Shown: piece by piece, positions 32,690-41,469 of the stretch
How positions within the stretch are numbered: the first letter of the stretch is position 1
Layout of the letters: each line of letters opens with the position of its first letter
Source: JBAYJY01 sp041664945
Lineage (GTDB): Bacteria > UBP15 > UBA6099
Assembly: GCA_041664945.1 (NCBI GenBank)
Contig: JBAYJY010000001.1
Span: forward strand, 1 to 64,000
DNA length: 64,000 nucleotides
Reading direction: 5' to 3'
Notes under the pieces: model-generated
What the model was told of the DNA's origin: nothing
What the model saw: the letters and a program-made list of their open reading frames with translations, nothing else
The model's database searches: none
Program-made: the position numbers and the translations under genes

Positions 32690-33991
32690 ATGAACATCGC
32701 TGTCATAGGAGTGGGCTATGTAGGATTGGTGACGGGCGCGGTTTTCGCGGACCTCGGAAACATGGTTATTTGCGTGGACAGCCACGAGGACAGGATCGAG
32801 AAGCTGCGAAAGCTTGAGATGCCGTTTTACGAACCGGGTCTCGAAGAGATGGTTACGAGAAACGTGGAGGCAAAACGTCTGGCGTTCAGCACGGACACGG
32901 ATACGGCGGTGCGGCGGTCTGAGATAGTGTTCATAGCGGTCGGCACGCCGGCGCAGGAGGACGGCGGGACTGACCTTTCGCAGGTGGAGGCGTCGGCCGC
33001 GGCGATCGGCCGCGCGGTGAACGACTATAAAATCGTTGTGAACAAGAGCACGGTTCCGGTTGGAACGGGCGACCTCGTTAAAAACATCATAGAGCGTTTC
33101 AAGCCGAAAGATGTCGAGGTTGAAGTTGTTTCAAACCCTGAATTTCTGGCCGAGGGCACGGCGATCTCGGACGCTCTGTCTCCAGACCGCATCGTGATCG
33201 GCGCGCCGAGCAAGCGCGTGGCGATGAAGCTGATCGAGCTGTATTCGGCGCTCGAAAAACCGATGGTGGTAACTTCGGTGCGCAGCGCCGAGATGATTAA
33301 ATATGCGTCGAACGCGTTTCTCGCCACAAAGATTTCGTTTATCAATTCGGTGGCGAACCTGTGCGAGAAGACGGGCGCTGACATCGAGGAAGTGACGCGC
33401 GGCGTGGGGCTGGACGAGCGCATAGGCAGCCGTTTTCTGCGCGCGGGCATCGGTTACGGCGGCTCGTGCTTCCCGAAGGACACCGAGTCGTTGCTATATG
33501 TCTCCCGCAAATTCGGCGAGGAGATGACGCTGGTGAGCGAGGCGATAAGGATAAACAAGCAGCAACCCTACCGGCTCATAGAAAAAGCGGAGAAAGCGCT
33601 TGGAGGCCTGAAGGGGAAAACGATTGGGGCGCTCGGCCTGTCGTTCAAGCCGGGAACGGACGATCTGCGCGATTCAAGCGCGCTCGCGATTGTAGCGCGG
33701 CTGATAGAACTCGGAGCGCGCGTTCAGGCTTACGACCCGATGGCGATGGAGAAATGCAAGCCGCTGCATCCGGAGATTAATTATTGCGACGACGCTTACG
33801 CCGCCGCCGCCGGAGCAGACGCGCTGATGACGCTTACCGAATGGAACCACTTCAAACAGTTGAGTTTCCCGCGCCTTAAGGAAGTCATGAAGAGCGCGTT
33901 TATTTTTGACGGACGCAACATATACAATCCTGACACGGTGCGCGCCGCTGGATTTAAATATTACGGGATCGGCCGCGAGTCGGAAGGCTGA
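32690..33991 (+). CDS. ugd: UDP-glucose 6-dehydrogenase
   Basis: NAD-dependent oxidation of UDP-glucose to UDP-glucuronate for surface polysaccharide. The N-terminal Rossmann motif is VIGVGYVGLVTGAVFADLG, the catalytic cysteine is in YGGSCFPKDTESL, and the C-terminal UDP-binding domain has GLSFKPGTDDLRDS. 433 residues is normal. AAAGGA precedes the ATG. No polysaccharide cluster is adjacent; glpX follows after 99 nt. Confidence 0.97.
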   Translation: MNIAVIGVGYVGLVTGAVFADLGNMVICVDSHEDRIEKLRKLEMPFYEPGLEEMVTRNVEAKRLAFSTDTDTAVRRSEIVFIAVGTPAQEDGGTDLSQVEASAAAIGRAVNDYKIVVNKSTVPVGTGDLVKNIIERFKPKDVEVEVVSNPEFLAEGTAISDALSPDRIVIGAPSKRVAMKLIELYSALEKPMVVTSVRSAEMIKYASNAFLATKISFINSVANLCEKTGADIEEVTRGVGLDERIGSRFLRAGIGYGGSCFPKDTESLLYVSRKFGEEMTLVSEAIRINKQQPYRLIEKAEKALGGLKGKTIGALGLSFKPGTDDLRDSSALAIVARLIELGARVQAYDPMAMEKCKPLHPEINYCDDAYAAAAGADALMTLTEWNHFKQLSFPRLKEVMKSAFIFDGRNIYNPDTVRAAGFKYYGIGRESEG

Positions 33992-34090
33992 ATGATAAAA
34001 GACGGCGTTTGGCTAAAGAGTAAAGGCTTTAAAGCTTTTAGCCCAATGTCTAAAGTCTAAGGCACAAAGCCGCTTTTAGGGAGGTTTCAA

Positions 34091-35101
34091 ATGTCCACAG
34101 ATATGACGCGAGAGATAACGTTCGAGTTCGTGCGCGTGACGGAGGCGGCGGCGCTGAAGGCGAGCCGCTGGATGGGGCGTGGCGACAAGAACGGGGCGGA
34201 CAAAGCGGCGACGGACGCGATGCGCGGGATGTTGGACCTTGTGAACATAAACGGAAAAGTGGTTATCGGGGAGGGCGAGAAGGATGAGGCGCCGATGCTG
34301 TACATAGGCGAGCGTGTTGGAGGCGGCGGCATACACGACGCGCGCGTGGACATAGCGGTAGATCCGTTGGACGGCACGACTCTGACGTCGAAAGGGCTGC
34401 CAGGCGCGATATCCGTGCTCGCCGCGGGAAACGCGGGAACGCTAACGGCGCTGCCGAGTTTTTATGTGGATAAAATTGCGGTCGGCCCGGCGGCGAAAGG
34501 CTGCATCGACCTGAACGACAGCGTGCGGAACAACCTGAAGCGGGTGGCTAAAGCGCTCGATTTCCAAATCGGAGAGCTGACGGTCGTCATGCTCGACCGG
34601 CCGAGGCATCAGAAGCTGATCGGACAGGTGCGGCAGACCGGCGCGCGGGTGAAACTGATCAGCGACGGAGACGTGGACGGAGCGATCTCCACCGCGATCA
34701 CGTCGTCGGGAAGCAACATCCTGATGGGTGTCGGCGGAGCCCCGGAAGCGGTTCTGGCGGCTGCGGCTCTCAAATGCCTCGGCGGCGAAATGCAGGTGAA
34801 AATCTGGCCGCGCGACGAGGATGAAAAAAAGAAACTCGCCGACGCCGGCTATAAAAAGAAGGAACTTGATTTCGTATATACGCTGGATGATCTCTGCAAG
34901 GGCGACAGCGTCATTTTCTCCGCCACCGGCGTCACCGGCGGCGATTTCCTCGACGCTGTTCTGTTCGAGGGCGACACCGCGACGACGCACTCTGTCGTCA
35001 TGCGAGCCCGCACACGCACCGTGCGCTACATCAAGGCCGTCCACCAGTTGAAAATCAAAACCGTTCCCTCGCGCGGCGAAAACCGCGAAGTCGGAATTTG
35101 A
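34091..35101 (+). CDS. glpX: Fructose-1,6-bisphosphatase class II (GlpX)
   Basis: Dephosphorylates fructose-1,6-bisphosphate in gluconeogenesis; some homologues also act on sedoheptulose bisphosphate. Signatures are VVIGEGEKDEAPMLYIGE and the metal site VDIAVDPLDGTTLTSKG, with SATGVTGGDFLD later. 336 residues is typical. GGGAGG precedes the ATG. Together with the PPi-type PFK and Pgi it gives reversible hexose phosphate flux. Confidence 0.96.
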   Translation: MSTDMTREITFEFVRVTEAAALKASRWMGRGDKNGADKAATDAMRGMLDLVNINGKVVIGEGEKDEAPMLYIGERVGGGGIHDARVDIAVDPLDGTTLTSKGLPGAISVLAAGNAGTLTALPSFYVDKIAVGPAAKGCIDLNDSVRNNLKRVAKALDFQIGELTVVMLDRPRHQKLIGQVRQTGARVKLISDGDVDGAISTAITSSGSNILMGVGGAPEAVLAAAALKCLGGEMQVKIWPRDEDEKKKLADAGYKKKELDFVYTLDDLCKGDSVIFSATGVTGGDFLDAVLFEGDTATTHSVVMRARTRTVRYIKAVHQLKIKTVPSRGENREVGI

Positions 35102-35213
35102 TATTTCCTAATAGGCATGTATCAAGTTGTTTATTGGGAACGCTTTTCGCGCTAAAATGCGACAGCATAAAATTGGTTTTTCAGAGAAACGGCGCAAACA
35201 GCGCCCATTGAAT

Positions 35214-35822
35214 TCATTTTCTTAATTTCAGAATATAGCTCTTTCGGGCGGCGATTTCATCTATCAGGGAATGAAGCGCTTTGGATTTTTCCTTTGTCTG
35301 CAATCCGGCGGAATTTTTCTTCGCTTTGGCCAGAGCCGCTCTCAATTCTGCGATCTCCAAAACGGTCGCCGCAATGCAATAATAACTCATTGATCTGCCG
35401 TCATTAAATTCCGACATCATTCTTTTTAGCAATTTTTCTCTTTCTTTCTGGTTCTTCTCAAAAGCGGCGAGGCCGTGCAATTCTATTGCGGCGATATCGC
35501 GTTCCAGCGTCTGATAGCATTTAAAAGAGTCGTGGTTTCTTCCGGACTCTCTGTGTTTTTTCCATTTTTCACAAGACTTGTTTTCTTCGCATTCCCGGCA
35601 AAATTCGATTCCTTTTCTTTTTACGGCGCAAGTTATAAACGGGCATCCGGCGTCCATTCTTGAATCTGTTTTGCAGCCAAAGCATTTGCTTTTGCTTTCC
35701 GATTGATATCGCGGGCACAACCTGCAAGATAAGCCGCAGACGCCGATTTCGGGGTGTTTGATTATTAATGAATCTGTTTTGGTTGTTTTTAGCATAATTT
35801 GAATCGTTTCAGAATATTCCAA
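35214..35822 (-). CDS. DUF3795-like cysteine-rich protein
   Basis: Up to 202 residues; ATG 35792 (192 residues) is an alternative start. The N-terminal half has clustered cysteines (GVCGLSCRLCP, KCFGCKT, CPFITCAVKRKG, CRECEENKSC), a pattern typical of DUF3795 and likely metal-binding. The C-terminal half is helical and Lys/Glu-rich. Base composition is clearly more AT-rich than its neighbours, which may reflect recent acquisition. Function unknown. Confidence 0.72.
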   Translation of the reverse strand: MEYSETIQIMLKTTKTDSLIIKHPEIGVCGLSCRLCPRYQSESKSKCFGCKTDSRMDAGCPFITCAVKRKGIEFCRECEENKSCEKWKKHRESGRNHDSFKCYQTLERDIAAIELHGLAAFEKNQKEREKLLKRMMSEFNDGRSMSYYCIAATVLEIAELRAALAKAKKNSAGLQTKEKSKALHSLIDEIAARKSYILKLRK

Positions 35823-35936
35823 TTAATATCCATGCTAATGCCTACATTAAATATGGCAAGCTGTCCAGTCAGATTGAGCGGGCGTGAATTCAAGGGGAGG
35901 GATCGATGCCATATCGCGCCTAATGGAATATTTTTC

Positions 35937-35965
35937 TTGATATAGTCGCCGGAAGGGCATAAAAT
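35937..35965 (+). promoter_or_regulatory. Promoter for the 36004 secreted protein gene
   Basis: TTGATA (35937-35942), a 17-nt spacer and TAAAAT (35960-35965), 39 nt before the ATG. Confidence 0.55.
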
Positions 35966-36003
35966 AAGCGCTGTATTAAAAGATTCGAGGGGGGTATTCA
36001 TAA

Positions 36004-36882
36004 ATGCGTAAGGCGATGTTGTTTGTAATTTGCGCTGTATTTATCTTGACGGCTTCCGCCGCGCAAGCGGAGACTGCGAAGGGCCTCTGGGCAAAGGTGA
36101 ACGATAAAATCTCCCGGATTAAGGATTATCAATGCGTGCTCAACACGTTTAACGTAGACACACCGACGGCGATAAAGTACCGGCCGAAGGCAAGCGACGG
36201 CAGGGTGTTTCCCGAAAACTGGTCGACGATCAGAATTGAAATGACCTGGAAGGAACCCGGCTACTCATACGTGAAAGTGCTGTCCGCGGACAACTCGGGG
36301 CAGGACCTCGCCGCGCGGCAGGTGAAAAAGAAACCCGGCACGCAGATTGTTTTTGGCTATAAAGATAAGAAGGATATTTACGGAAAGTTCCCGAAATCAG
36401 GCGATCCGGCGATCGACAAACAGCTCGACAAGCGGATATTCCACATGCCAATCGCCGCATTTGAAATCCCGCGGTCCATCATTGGTTACCACCAGAACGT
36501 GAAAACCGTCATGGCGTTTCTCGACAGCTATTTCAAAAGCGGCAAGGTCACGCTCGACGAGGCGCCGATGCCGATGAAGAAGAATCTCTCTTACAACCCC
36601 GACAACAAATCGCTGAAGTTCGACATTGAGAAAACGTCGCGCCCGTTTTACCGGCTCACCATGATTCCCGGCAGTGTAGCCGACAATATCGGCGTAACGA
36701 AGGATATCGTTTATATCAATCCGACATCCCTGCTGCCCGCGCAGATCGAGTCGTATGAGGGCGACCGGCTCGTTATGGTTCTCAGCATAGAGGACCTGCA
36801 GGTCAACACCGGCATAGACGATTCGCTCTGGGTAAGCTATTTCAAAGGCGCCCAGATATTCTCGCCGGGAAATTCGAAGTAG
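36004..36882 (+). CDS. Secreted DUF1571-like (LolA-fold-like) protein
   Basis: 292 residues with a signal peptide (cleavage about residue 22, AQA-E). The mature part opens with KINDKISRIKDYQCVL-like sequence (here VNDKISRIKDYQCVL), typical of DUF1571 and related outer-membrane lipoprotein-sorting folds, and alternates beta strands (IRIEMTWKEPGYSYVKVL, IVFGYKDKKDIYGK). It probably acts in the periplasm; a lipid or lipoprotein ligand is inferred only from the fold. GAGGGGGG lies close upstream of the start. Confidence 0.72.
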   Translation: MRKAMLFVICAVFILTASAAQAETAKGLWAKVNDKISRIKDYQCVLNTFNVDTPTAIKYRPKASDGRVFPENWSTIRIEMTWKEPGYSYVKVLSADNSGQDLAARQVKKKPGTQIVFGYKDKKDIYGKFPKSGDPAIDKQLDKRIFHMPIAAFEIPRSIIGYHQNVKTVMAFLDSYFKSGKVTLDEAPMPMKKNLSYNPDNKSLKFDIEKTSRPFYRLTMIPGSVADNIGVTKDIVYINPTSLLPAQIESYEGDRLVMVLSIEDLQVNTGIDDSLWVSYFKGAQIFSPGNSK

Positions 36883-36945
36883 TTTCGCCGCCCGGATCGT
36901 CGAGACGCGCTGATCGGAAGGCGCAAAATCGCCATTATTTATTCC

Positions 36946-36974
36946 TTGCATAGATTTTTCATGGCTGATATAAT
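36946..36974 (+). promoter_or_regulatory. Promoter for the 37029 gene
   Basis: TTGCAT (36946-36951), a 17-nt spacer and TATAAT (36969-36974) preceded by TGA (extended -10), 55 nt before the ATG. Confidence 0.65.
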
Positions 36975-37028
36975 AGGTTGCCCGTTGCGAAGCGGTGGCC
37001 TCCTAAATCTAGAACATGGGTAAAGCGG

Positions 37029-38240
37029 ATGAAAATCATCTCTGAGAAGTTAAGGCATTTTCTGATACCGGCGTGCGTCGCGTTGGCGTTGGCGTGTTTC
37101 AGCGCCTCGGCAATGGCCCAGGAAACGCGGGTGGACCTGATTCTGGACAATGGAACGGTCCTTATCTACAAAGCGAAAGCGGCCGGCTACAAGGAAGGCC
37201 AGATACTCAACGTTGTCCGGGACGGCGCGGTAGTTGGGACGGTTGAAGTTTTGAAGATGCTGCCCGCATATGCGCAGGCGAAGATAGTGAGCGGCGCGAA
37301 CGCAATAAAGGAATTAGATATAGTAGTGTCTGCCGATGCGGCGAAAGCAGACGCGGGCAGCAAGGCGGCGGGCGCGCCGGCTAAGAGCGGGCCTGCGGCT
37401 ACGGCGAAAAGCGAACCCGCGGCGGCAGCTCCGGCCGCGAGCGGCGCAGCGAAACCCAGCAGCAGAGGCGGCGGAACGGCAGCGGCGACTCCAGCCCCGG
37501 CGGCCGATGCGGCGGCGGCTCCCGCAGCAGCTCCAAAGCGAACGAGCAGAAGGGGCGCGGCAGCGGCCCCGGCGGCAGATTCCAGCGGCGAAGCAGCGGC
37601 CCCGGCGGCAGATGACGCCGCTCCCAAGCGAACAAGCAGAAGAGGCGCGGCGGCGGCTCCTGCTGAGGACGAAGGCGGCGAAGCGGCTGCTCCGGCAGGC
37701 GATGAGTCCGTCGGACAGGCGCAGCAGCCGAAGGTTCTCAACAAGGAAACGCCTTATGTTATACATGTCGGATATTTTTTCCTGAATCAGGAGCTTCCGG
37801 GCACGGTCATCAGCGACTCGCCGGCTCCCATGTTCGGGATTGATTACTGGCTGCCGCCGAAGAAAAAGAATAGCGGCCGCATGATTTACAGCATGATGTA
37901 TTCGAGGCCGGTCACAAAATTCGTATACAATAACCAGACTATGCGTTCGCAGTTCAAGATGACGCAGCTGTCGGTCGGCTATATTTGGGACAACCTTTCC
38001 ACAAAGTTTGTTGGAACCAACGGCATGTACGGCGGAGTCAGCGTGGGATACCGCACGGCGTCAACTCAGTTGTTTTGCGAAGTTTCCTGCACGGGCACGG
38101 AATCGTTTGTGAAAAAATCGCTGGCGGGAACGGATTTCCATGCAATTCTCGGATACCGTTTCATGAAGAAGTATGAAGCAAAATTCGATTACTCTATCGA
38201 TGAAGGGTATTACTCGCTCGACATCGGAATGAGATATTGA
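37029..38240 (+). CDS. Secreted protein with Ala/Pro-rich repeat linker and C-terminal beta domain
   Basis: 403 residues from ATG 37029. A signal peptide (about 1-31, AMA-Q) is followed by a small domain (32-105), then a low-complexity Ala/Pro/Lys linker (about 107-235) holding two tandem 30-residue units starting PKRTSRRGAAAAPA. The C-terminal 160 residues are beta-rich with alternating aromatics and end in Y, resembling an outer-membrane barrel. The basic linker could bind peptidoglycan or polysaccharide (inference). Family not recognised. Confidence 0.75.
   Translation: MKIISEKLRHFLIPACVALALACFSASAMAQETRVDLILDNGTVLIYKAKAAGYKEGQILNVVRDGAVVGTVEVLKMLPAYAQAKIVSGANAIKELDIVVSADAAKADAGSKAAGAPAKSGPAATAKSEPAAAAPAASGAAKPSSRGGGTAAATPAPAADAAAAPAAAPKRTSRRGAAAAPAADSSGEAAAPAADDAAPKRTSRRGAAAAPAEDEGGEAAAPAGDESVGQAQQPKVLNKETPYVIHVGYFFLNQELPGTVISDSPAPMFGIDYWLPPKKKNSGRMIYSMMYSRPVTKFVYNNQTMRSQFKMTQLSVGYIWDNLSTKFVGTNGMYGGVSVGYRTASTQLFCEVSCTGTESFVKKSLAGTDFHAILGYRFMKKYEAKFDYSIDEGYYSLDIGMRY
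37530..37709 (+). repeat. 90-bp tandem duplication inside the 37029 gene
   Basis: Copy 1 is 37530-37619 and copy 2 is 37620-37709. Both begin GCTCC(A/C)AAGCGAAC and encode APKRTSRRGAAAAPA; the second half of each unit has diverged. The unit is in frame. Confidence 0.75.
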
Positions 38241-38365
38241 CAGGTTAGCCGCGTTCCCGGCGCAATCTTTTACCGCTAAGGCATAAGCGCGAAAGGATTT
38301 TTGTTAGTATTTATCGCGCCCACGGGTTTTTTCGCGCATATTCTTCCGCAATTGGAGATAGGCAC

Positions 38366-39484
38366 ATGAGTGACGACACGACATCTAAACTTGCGCTCTT
38401 TGACGCATACCCTGCGCTGGCGGACAAGCTTCCGCGGATTCCGATCGGCAAATTCCCGACGCCCGTTCAGGAGGCTCCCGCGCTCGCGGAGGCGATCGGC
38501 GTGGGCCGCATGTTCATCAAGCGCGATGACCTAACACACCCGCTTTACGGCGGCAATAAGGTGCGGAAGCTGGAGTTTATCCTGGCGGACGCGGCGCGGC
38601 GTGGATATAAGAAAGTCATCACGTTTGGCGGAATCGGGTCGAACCATTTCCTCGCGACAACGATTCACGCCGGGGAAAACGGAATGAAAGCGATCGGCGT
38701 GCTCGTGCCGCAGCCGGTGACGGCGCACGTCAGGCACAATATGCTGTGCGATATTCACTTCGGGGCGGAGATGCATCTCGCGGATGGTTACGCCGCCGTG
38801 ACAGCGACCGCGTTGCGAGTGATTGCTGAAACGGCGCTCAAGGACGGCAAGCCGCCCTATCTGATACCCACGGGCGGTTCGGCGGTGGCCGGCGTTATTG
38901 GCTATGTTAGCGCCGCGTTCGAGCTGAAGCGACAGATTAAGGATGGCGAACTGCCGGAACCGGACTATATATTCGTAGCGGTCGGCACGGCCGGCACGGC
39001 GTCGGGATTGATCGCCGGATGCCGCGCGGCGGGACTCAAGACACGCATCGTGGGCGTGAAGGTAACGGACTGGGTTGTAGGCAACACGGTAGTTCTTTCC
39101 TCGCTCGCGAATCAGGCCACGCTGAAACTCTTCTCGCTCGAACGGAAGTTTCCGCTGAATATAATCTCGCCGTTCGGCGTGGAGTTGCTGACTGATTATT
39201 TCGGCGCCGAGTACGGACGTTTCACCCGCGAGGGGCTCGAGGCGATAGAGATGGTCAAGCGGCATGCGGGCTTGGAACTGGAGGGAGTATACACGGGCAA
39301 GACGTTCGCGGGTCTCGTCGGGACCGCGCGAAAAAAGGATTTCTCGGACAAGACGGTTTTGTTCTGGAATACATATAATTCGTCGGACCTCTCGCAGATC
39401 GAGGCGCAGCACGACTGTTCCGAGCTTCCTGAGGAGTTCAGACAGTTCTTCGATTGCCCCGAACACACTCATGATGATGTATAA
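38366..39484 (+). CDS. PLP-dependent enzyme, ACC deaminase/D-cysteine desulfhydrase family
   Basis: Fold-type II PLP enzyme of 372 residues. The PLP lysine lies in GGNKVRKLEFILADA; GGIGSNHFLATTIHA and the phosphate-binding TGGSAVAGVIGYVSA follow. Members open the ACC ring or release H2S, ammonia and pyruvate from D-cysteine; the specificity cannot be read here. GGAG lies about 8 nt before the ATG. Its possible role in sulfur amino-acid handling is interesting in a SepRS organism, but no direct link is shown. Confidence 0.88.
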   Translation: MSDDTTSKLALFDAYPALADKLPRIPIGKFPTPVQEAPALAEAIGVGRMFIKRDDLTHPLYGGNKVRKLEFILADAARRGYKKVITFGGIGSNHFLATTIHAGENGMKAIGVLVPQPVTAHVRHNMLCDIHFGAEMHLADGYAAVTATALRVIAETALKDGKPPYLIPTGGSAVAGVIGYVSAAFELKRQIKDGELPEPDYIFVAVGTAGTASGLIAGCRAAGLKTRIVGVKVTDWVVGNTVVLSSLANQATLKLFSLERKFPLNIISPFGVELLTDYFGAEYGRFTREGLEAIEMVKRHAGLELEGVYTGKTFAGLVGTARKKDFSDKTVLFWNTYNSSDLSQIEAQHDCSELPEEFRQFFDCPEHTHDDV

Positions 39485-39711
39485 TAAGAGAATGATGGGC
39501 TGAAAGGCGCCGGGATAGAATAGCGACCAAGCTGATTCCGGCGCGGAAAGTGAAGGGAAACTAATTCGGAAACGGCGCATTTCTCTCGCGGTGACGCGGG
39601 CTCCCTATGCGGAATTGTTTTTTCTCTCACGCTTTTCAAAATGTTTGGTTAAAATATAAGAATGAAATAAGTCTTAGTGAACGGACTTAATATTAATGGA
39701 GGTTATATTAG

Positions 39712-41043
39712 ATGTTAGAGGAATATAAGAGAATCGGAGAGAAGCTGCTTGAGGGCTGGAAGGGCGATAGATATACATTCGGCGGCGGGGCGCTGTCGGC
39801 GGCGGGCAAATACGCGGCGGAGTACGGGAAGCGCGCATTGGTTGTGGCGGCGCAGCATGGAGAGCCGGGCGGCGAGTGGATGGAGCCGATACTGAAGCAG
39901 GTGACGGACGGGCTGGCGGCGGAAGGCGTCGATTGCGTTGCGATCGAGCGCGGAGCGCGTCCGAATGCGCCGCGCGAGGATGTGTACCGGATAGCGGCCG
40001 CGATAGCGGCGGCGAAGCCGGACAGCGTTGTCGCCGTGGGCGGGGGCAGCACGATAGACGCATGCAAGGCGGCGGCGGTTCTCGCTACTTACGGCGGAAA
40101 CGACATCGAACCTTATTTCGGCGTGGACCTCGTGGCGGCCGTTGCGGCCGAGAAGGGCAAGGCTCCGATCCCGGTTATAGCCGCGCAGACCGCGCCAAGT
40201 TCCGGCGCGCACCTGACGAAATATTCAAACATAACGGATCCGGAGACGGGGATCAAAAAACTGATCGTGGACGAAACGATCGTTCCGCCCGCCGCCGTGT
40301 TCGATTACGAAATAACAGTAAACACGCCGATGGGGCTGACGCTCGACGGTGCGCTCGACGGGATCGCGCACTGCTGGGAAGTGTTCATGGGCGCGAACGG
40401 GAAAGTTTATTACGAGGAAATAAAAGATATCACGATCGCCGCCACGCAACTGATAGTGAATGCGCTGCCGGTCGTTGTGAAGGATCCGATGGACATAGAG
40501 GCGCGCGAGGCGCTCGGGATCGGAACCGATCTCGGCGGCTACGCAATAATGATCTCAAAACGAAACCCGCGAACGGGCGCGGACGAGAAGGGCGGCACGA
40601 ACGGCGGTCATCTCGGCTCGTTCCAGCTCATTAATTACCTCGCGCACGGTCGCGCCTGCGCGGTGTTGAACCCCTATTACACCGTTCTTTTCGCGGATGC
40701 GATTGTTGACCAGTGCCGCACGATCGGCGCGATCTTCAAGGAGGCCGGCTTCATTCCTAAAGACATGGATCTCGCGAAACTCAGCAGCAGAGATCTGGCG
40801 GAGGCTGTCGCCGAGGGCATGATCGGGTTCTCGATGAGTATAGGTTTCCCGGCCACGCTGGAGGAAGCCGGAGTCCCGGAGTCGCAAATCGACATTATGA
40901 TCGAGGCGTCTAAGAATCCGCAACTCAAGATGAAACTTCAGAACATGCCCATGCCGTTAGATGTTGAGGCTGGCGAGATCGACACCAAGATGGGACCGAC
41001 GCTTCGCGCTGCGTTCACTGGCGACCTGAGTCTTATTCCATGA
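39712..41043 (+). CDS. Iron-containing alcohol dehydrogenase family protein
   Basis: 443 residues, about 50 more than typical members. The NAD-binding GGGS motif is in VAVGGGSTIDACKAAAVLA, TAPSSGAHLTKYSNI follows, and metal-ligand histidines are in LDGIAHCWEVF and NYLAHGRACA. Substrate is unknown (alcohol, aldehyde or glycerol-like polyol). GGAGG lies 8-9 nt before the ATG. Followed by a strong terminator. Confidence 0.88.
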   Translation: MLEEYKRIGEKLLEGWKGDRYTFGGGALSAAGKYAAEYGKRALVVAAQHGEPGGEWMEPILKQVTDGLAAEGVDCVAIERGARPNAPREDVYRIAAAIAAAKPDSVVAVGGGSTIDACKAAAVLATYGGNDIEPYFGVDLVAAVAAEKGKAPIPVIAAQTAPSSGAHLTKYSNITDPETGIKKLIVDETIVPPAAVFDYEITVNTPMGLTLDGALDGIAHCWEVFMGANGKVYYEEIKDITIAATQLIVNALPVVVKDPMDIEAREALGIGTDLGGYAIMISKRNPRTGADEKGGTNGGHLGSFQLINYLAHGRACAVLNPYYTVLFADAIVDQCRTIGAIFKEAGFIPKDMDLAKLSSRDLAEAVAEGMIGFSMSIGFPATLEEAGVPESQIDIMIEASKNPQLKMKLQNMPMPLDVEAGEIDTKMGPTLRAAFTGDLSLIP

Positions 41044-41106
41044 AATAAAGGCGGGAAAAGACAAGCTTCTTCTCTTTCCCGCGAATCACAAAACGAAGTA
41101 ATACAT

Positions 41107-41148
41107 AACGCCCCGGTTCGAAAAGCCGGGGCGTTTTTAATTTTTTTT
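41107..41148 (+). terminator. Strong rho-independent terminator after the alcohol dehydrogenase
   Basis: AACGCCCCGG (41107-41116) pairs with CCGGGGCGTT (41126-41135) over a 9-nt loop, followed by TTTAATTTTTTTT. Confidence 0.9.
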
Positions 41149-41181
41149 CAGCCGCCGCAGAACTATTTTTTACTTGTCGCC

Positions 41182-41209
41182 TAAAGATAGATACATAAAA
41201 AGCCGATAG
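41182..41209 (+). promoter_or_regulatory. Sigma-28 (FliA-type) flagellar promoter
   Basis: TAAA (41182-41185), 16 nt, then GCCGATAG (41202-41209). The FliA consensus is TAAA-N15-GCCGATAA, so this differs by one spacer base and the last position. It lies 260 nt upstream of the flagellin ATG, just after the previous gene's terminator. Confidence 0.72.
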
Positions 41210-41218
41210 TTGAGTAAG

Positions 41219-41415
41219 AAGTCGAGAAACCGGCGAAAAGCCGTGAATTAAGACTTTAAGGCAAGGATGCCGGCAGGCTGTTCCGGAGCCTGAAAACGAA
41301 GGACCGTTTTCGAGCTTACGAAACCTCAATTAATTTAGCTATTACCGACCGGATTTAACGCCTGTCAAAATTTCAGAGTCGTATGGCTGCGGCCATCTGT
41401 TCGCGTCCTGACAGG
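41219..41415 (+). ncRNA. Structured 5' leader of the flagellin mRNA (candidate cis-RNA)
   Basis: Consecutive stems are visible: AAGTC/GACTT (41219-41223, 41252-41256) enclosing CGGC/GCCG; GGCA/TGCC; CAGGCT/AGCCTG (41274-41279, 41287-41292); GAAAACG/CGTTTTC (41292-41298, 41305-41311). A distal CCTGTCA/TGACAGG pair (41361-41367, 41409-41415) encloses ATGGC/GCCAT (41383-41387, 41392-41396). I cannot match it to a known riboswitch. The 426-nt gap holds no gene. Confidence 0.45.
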
Positions 41416-41469
41416 GCGCTGCTGTTGGCGCATTTTATGGGGTTCTGATATTAAACGGAGTTGGTCGTT

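Noticed and set aside
38366..39484. Possible SepCysS partner for SepRS
   Set aside because: It is a fold-type II PLP enzyme of the ACC deaminase/D-cysteine desulfhydrase family; SepCysS is fold-type I and none is seen in the window. The 59988 enzyme is also the wrong fold.
41219..41415. c-di-GMP (GEMM) riboswitch upstream of flagellin
   Set aside because: The characteristic conserved GEMM core sequences and tetraloop arrangement are not present, though the leader is structured.
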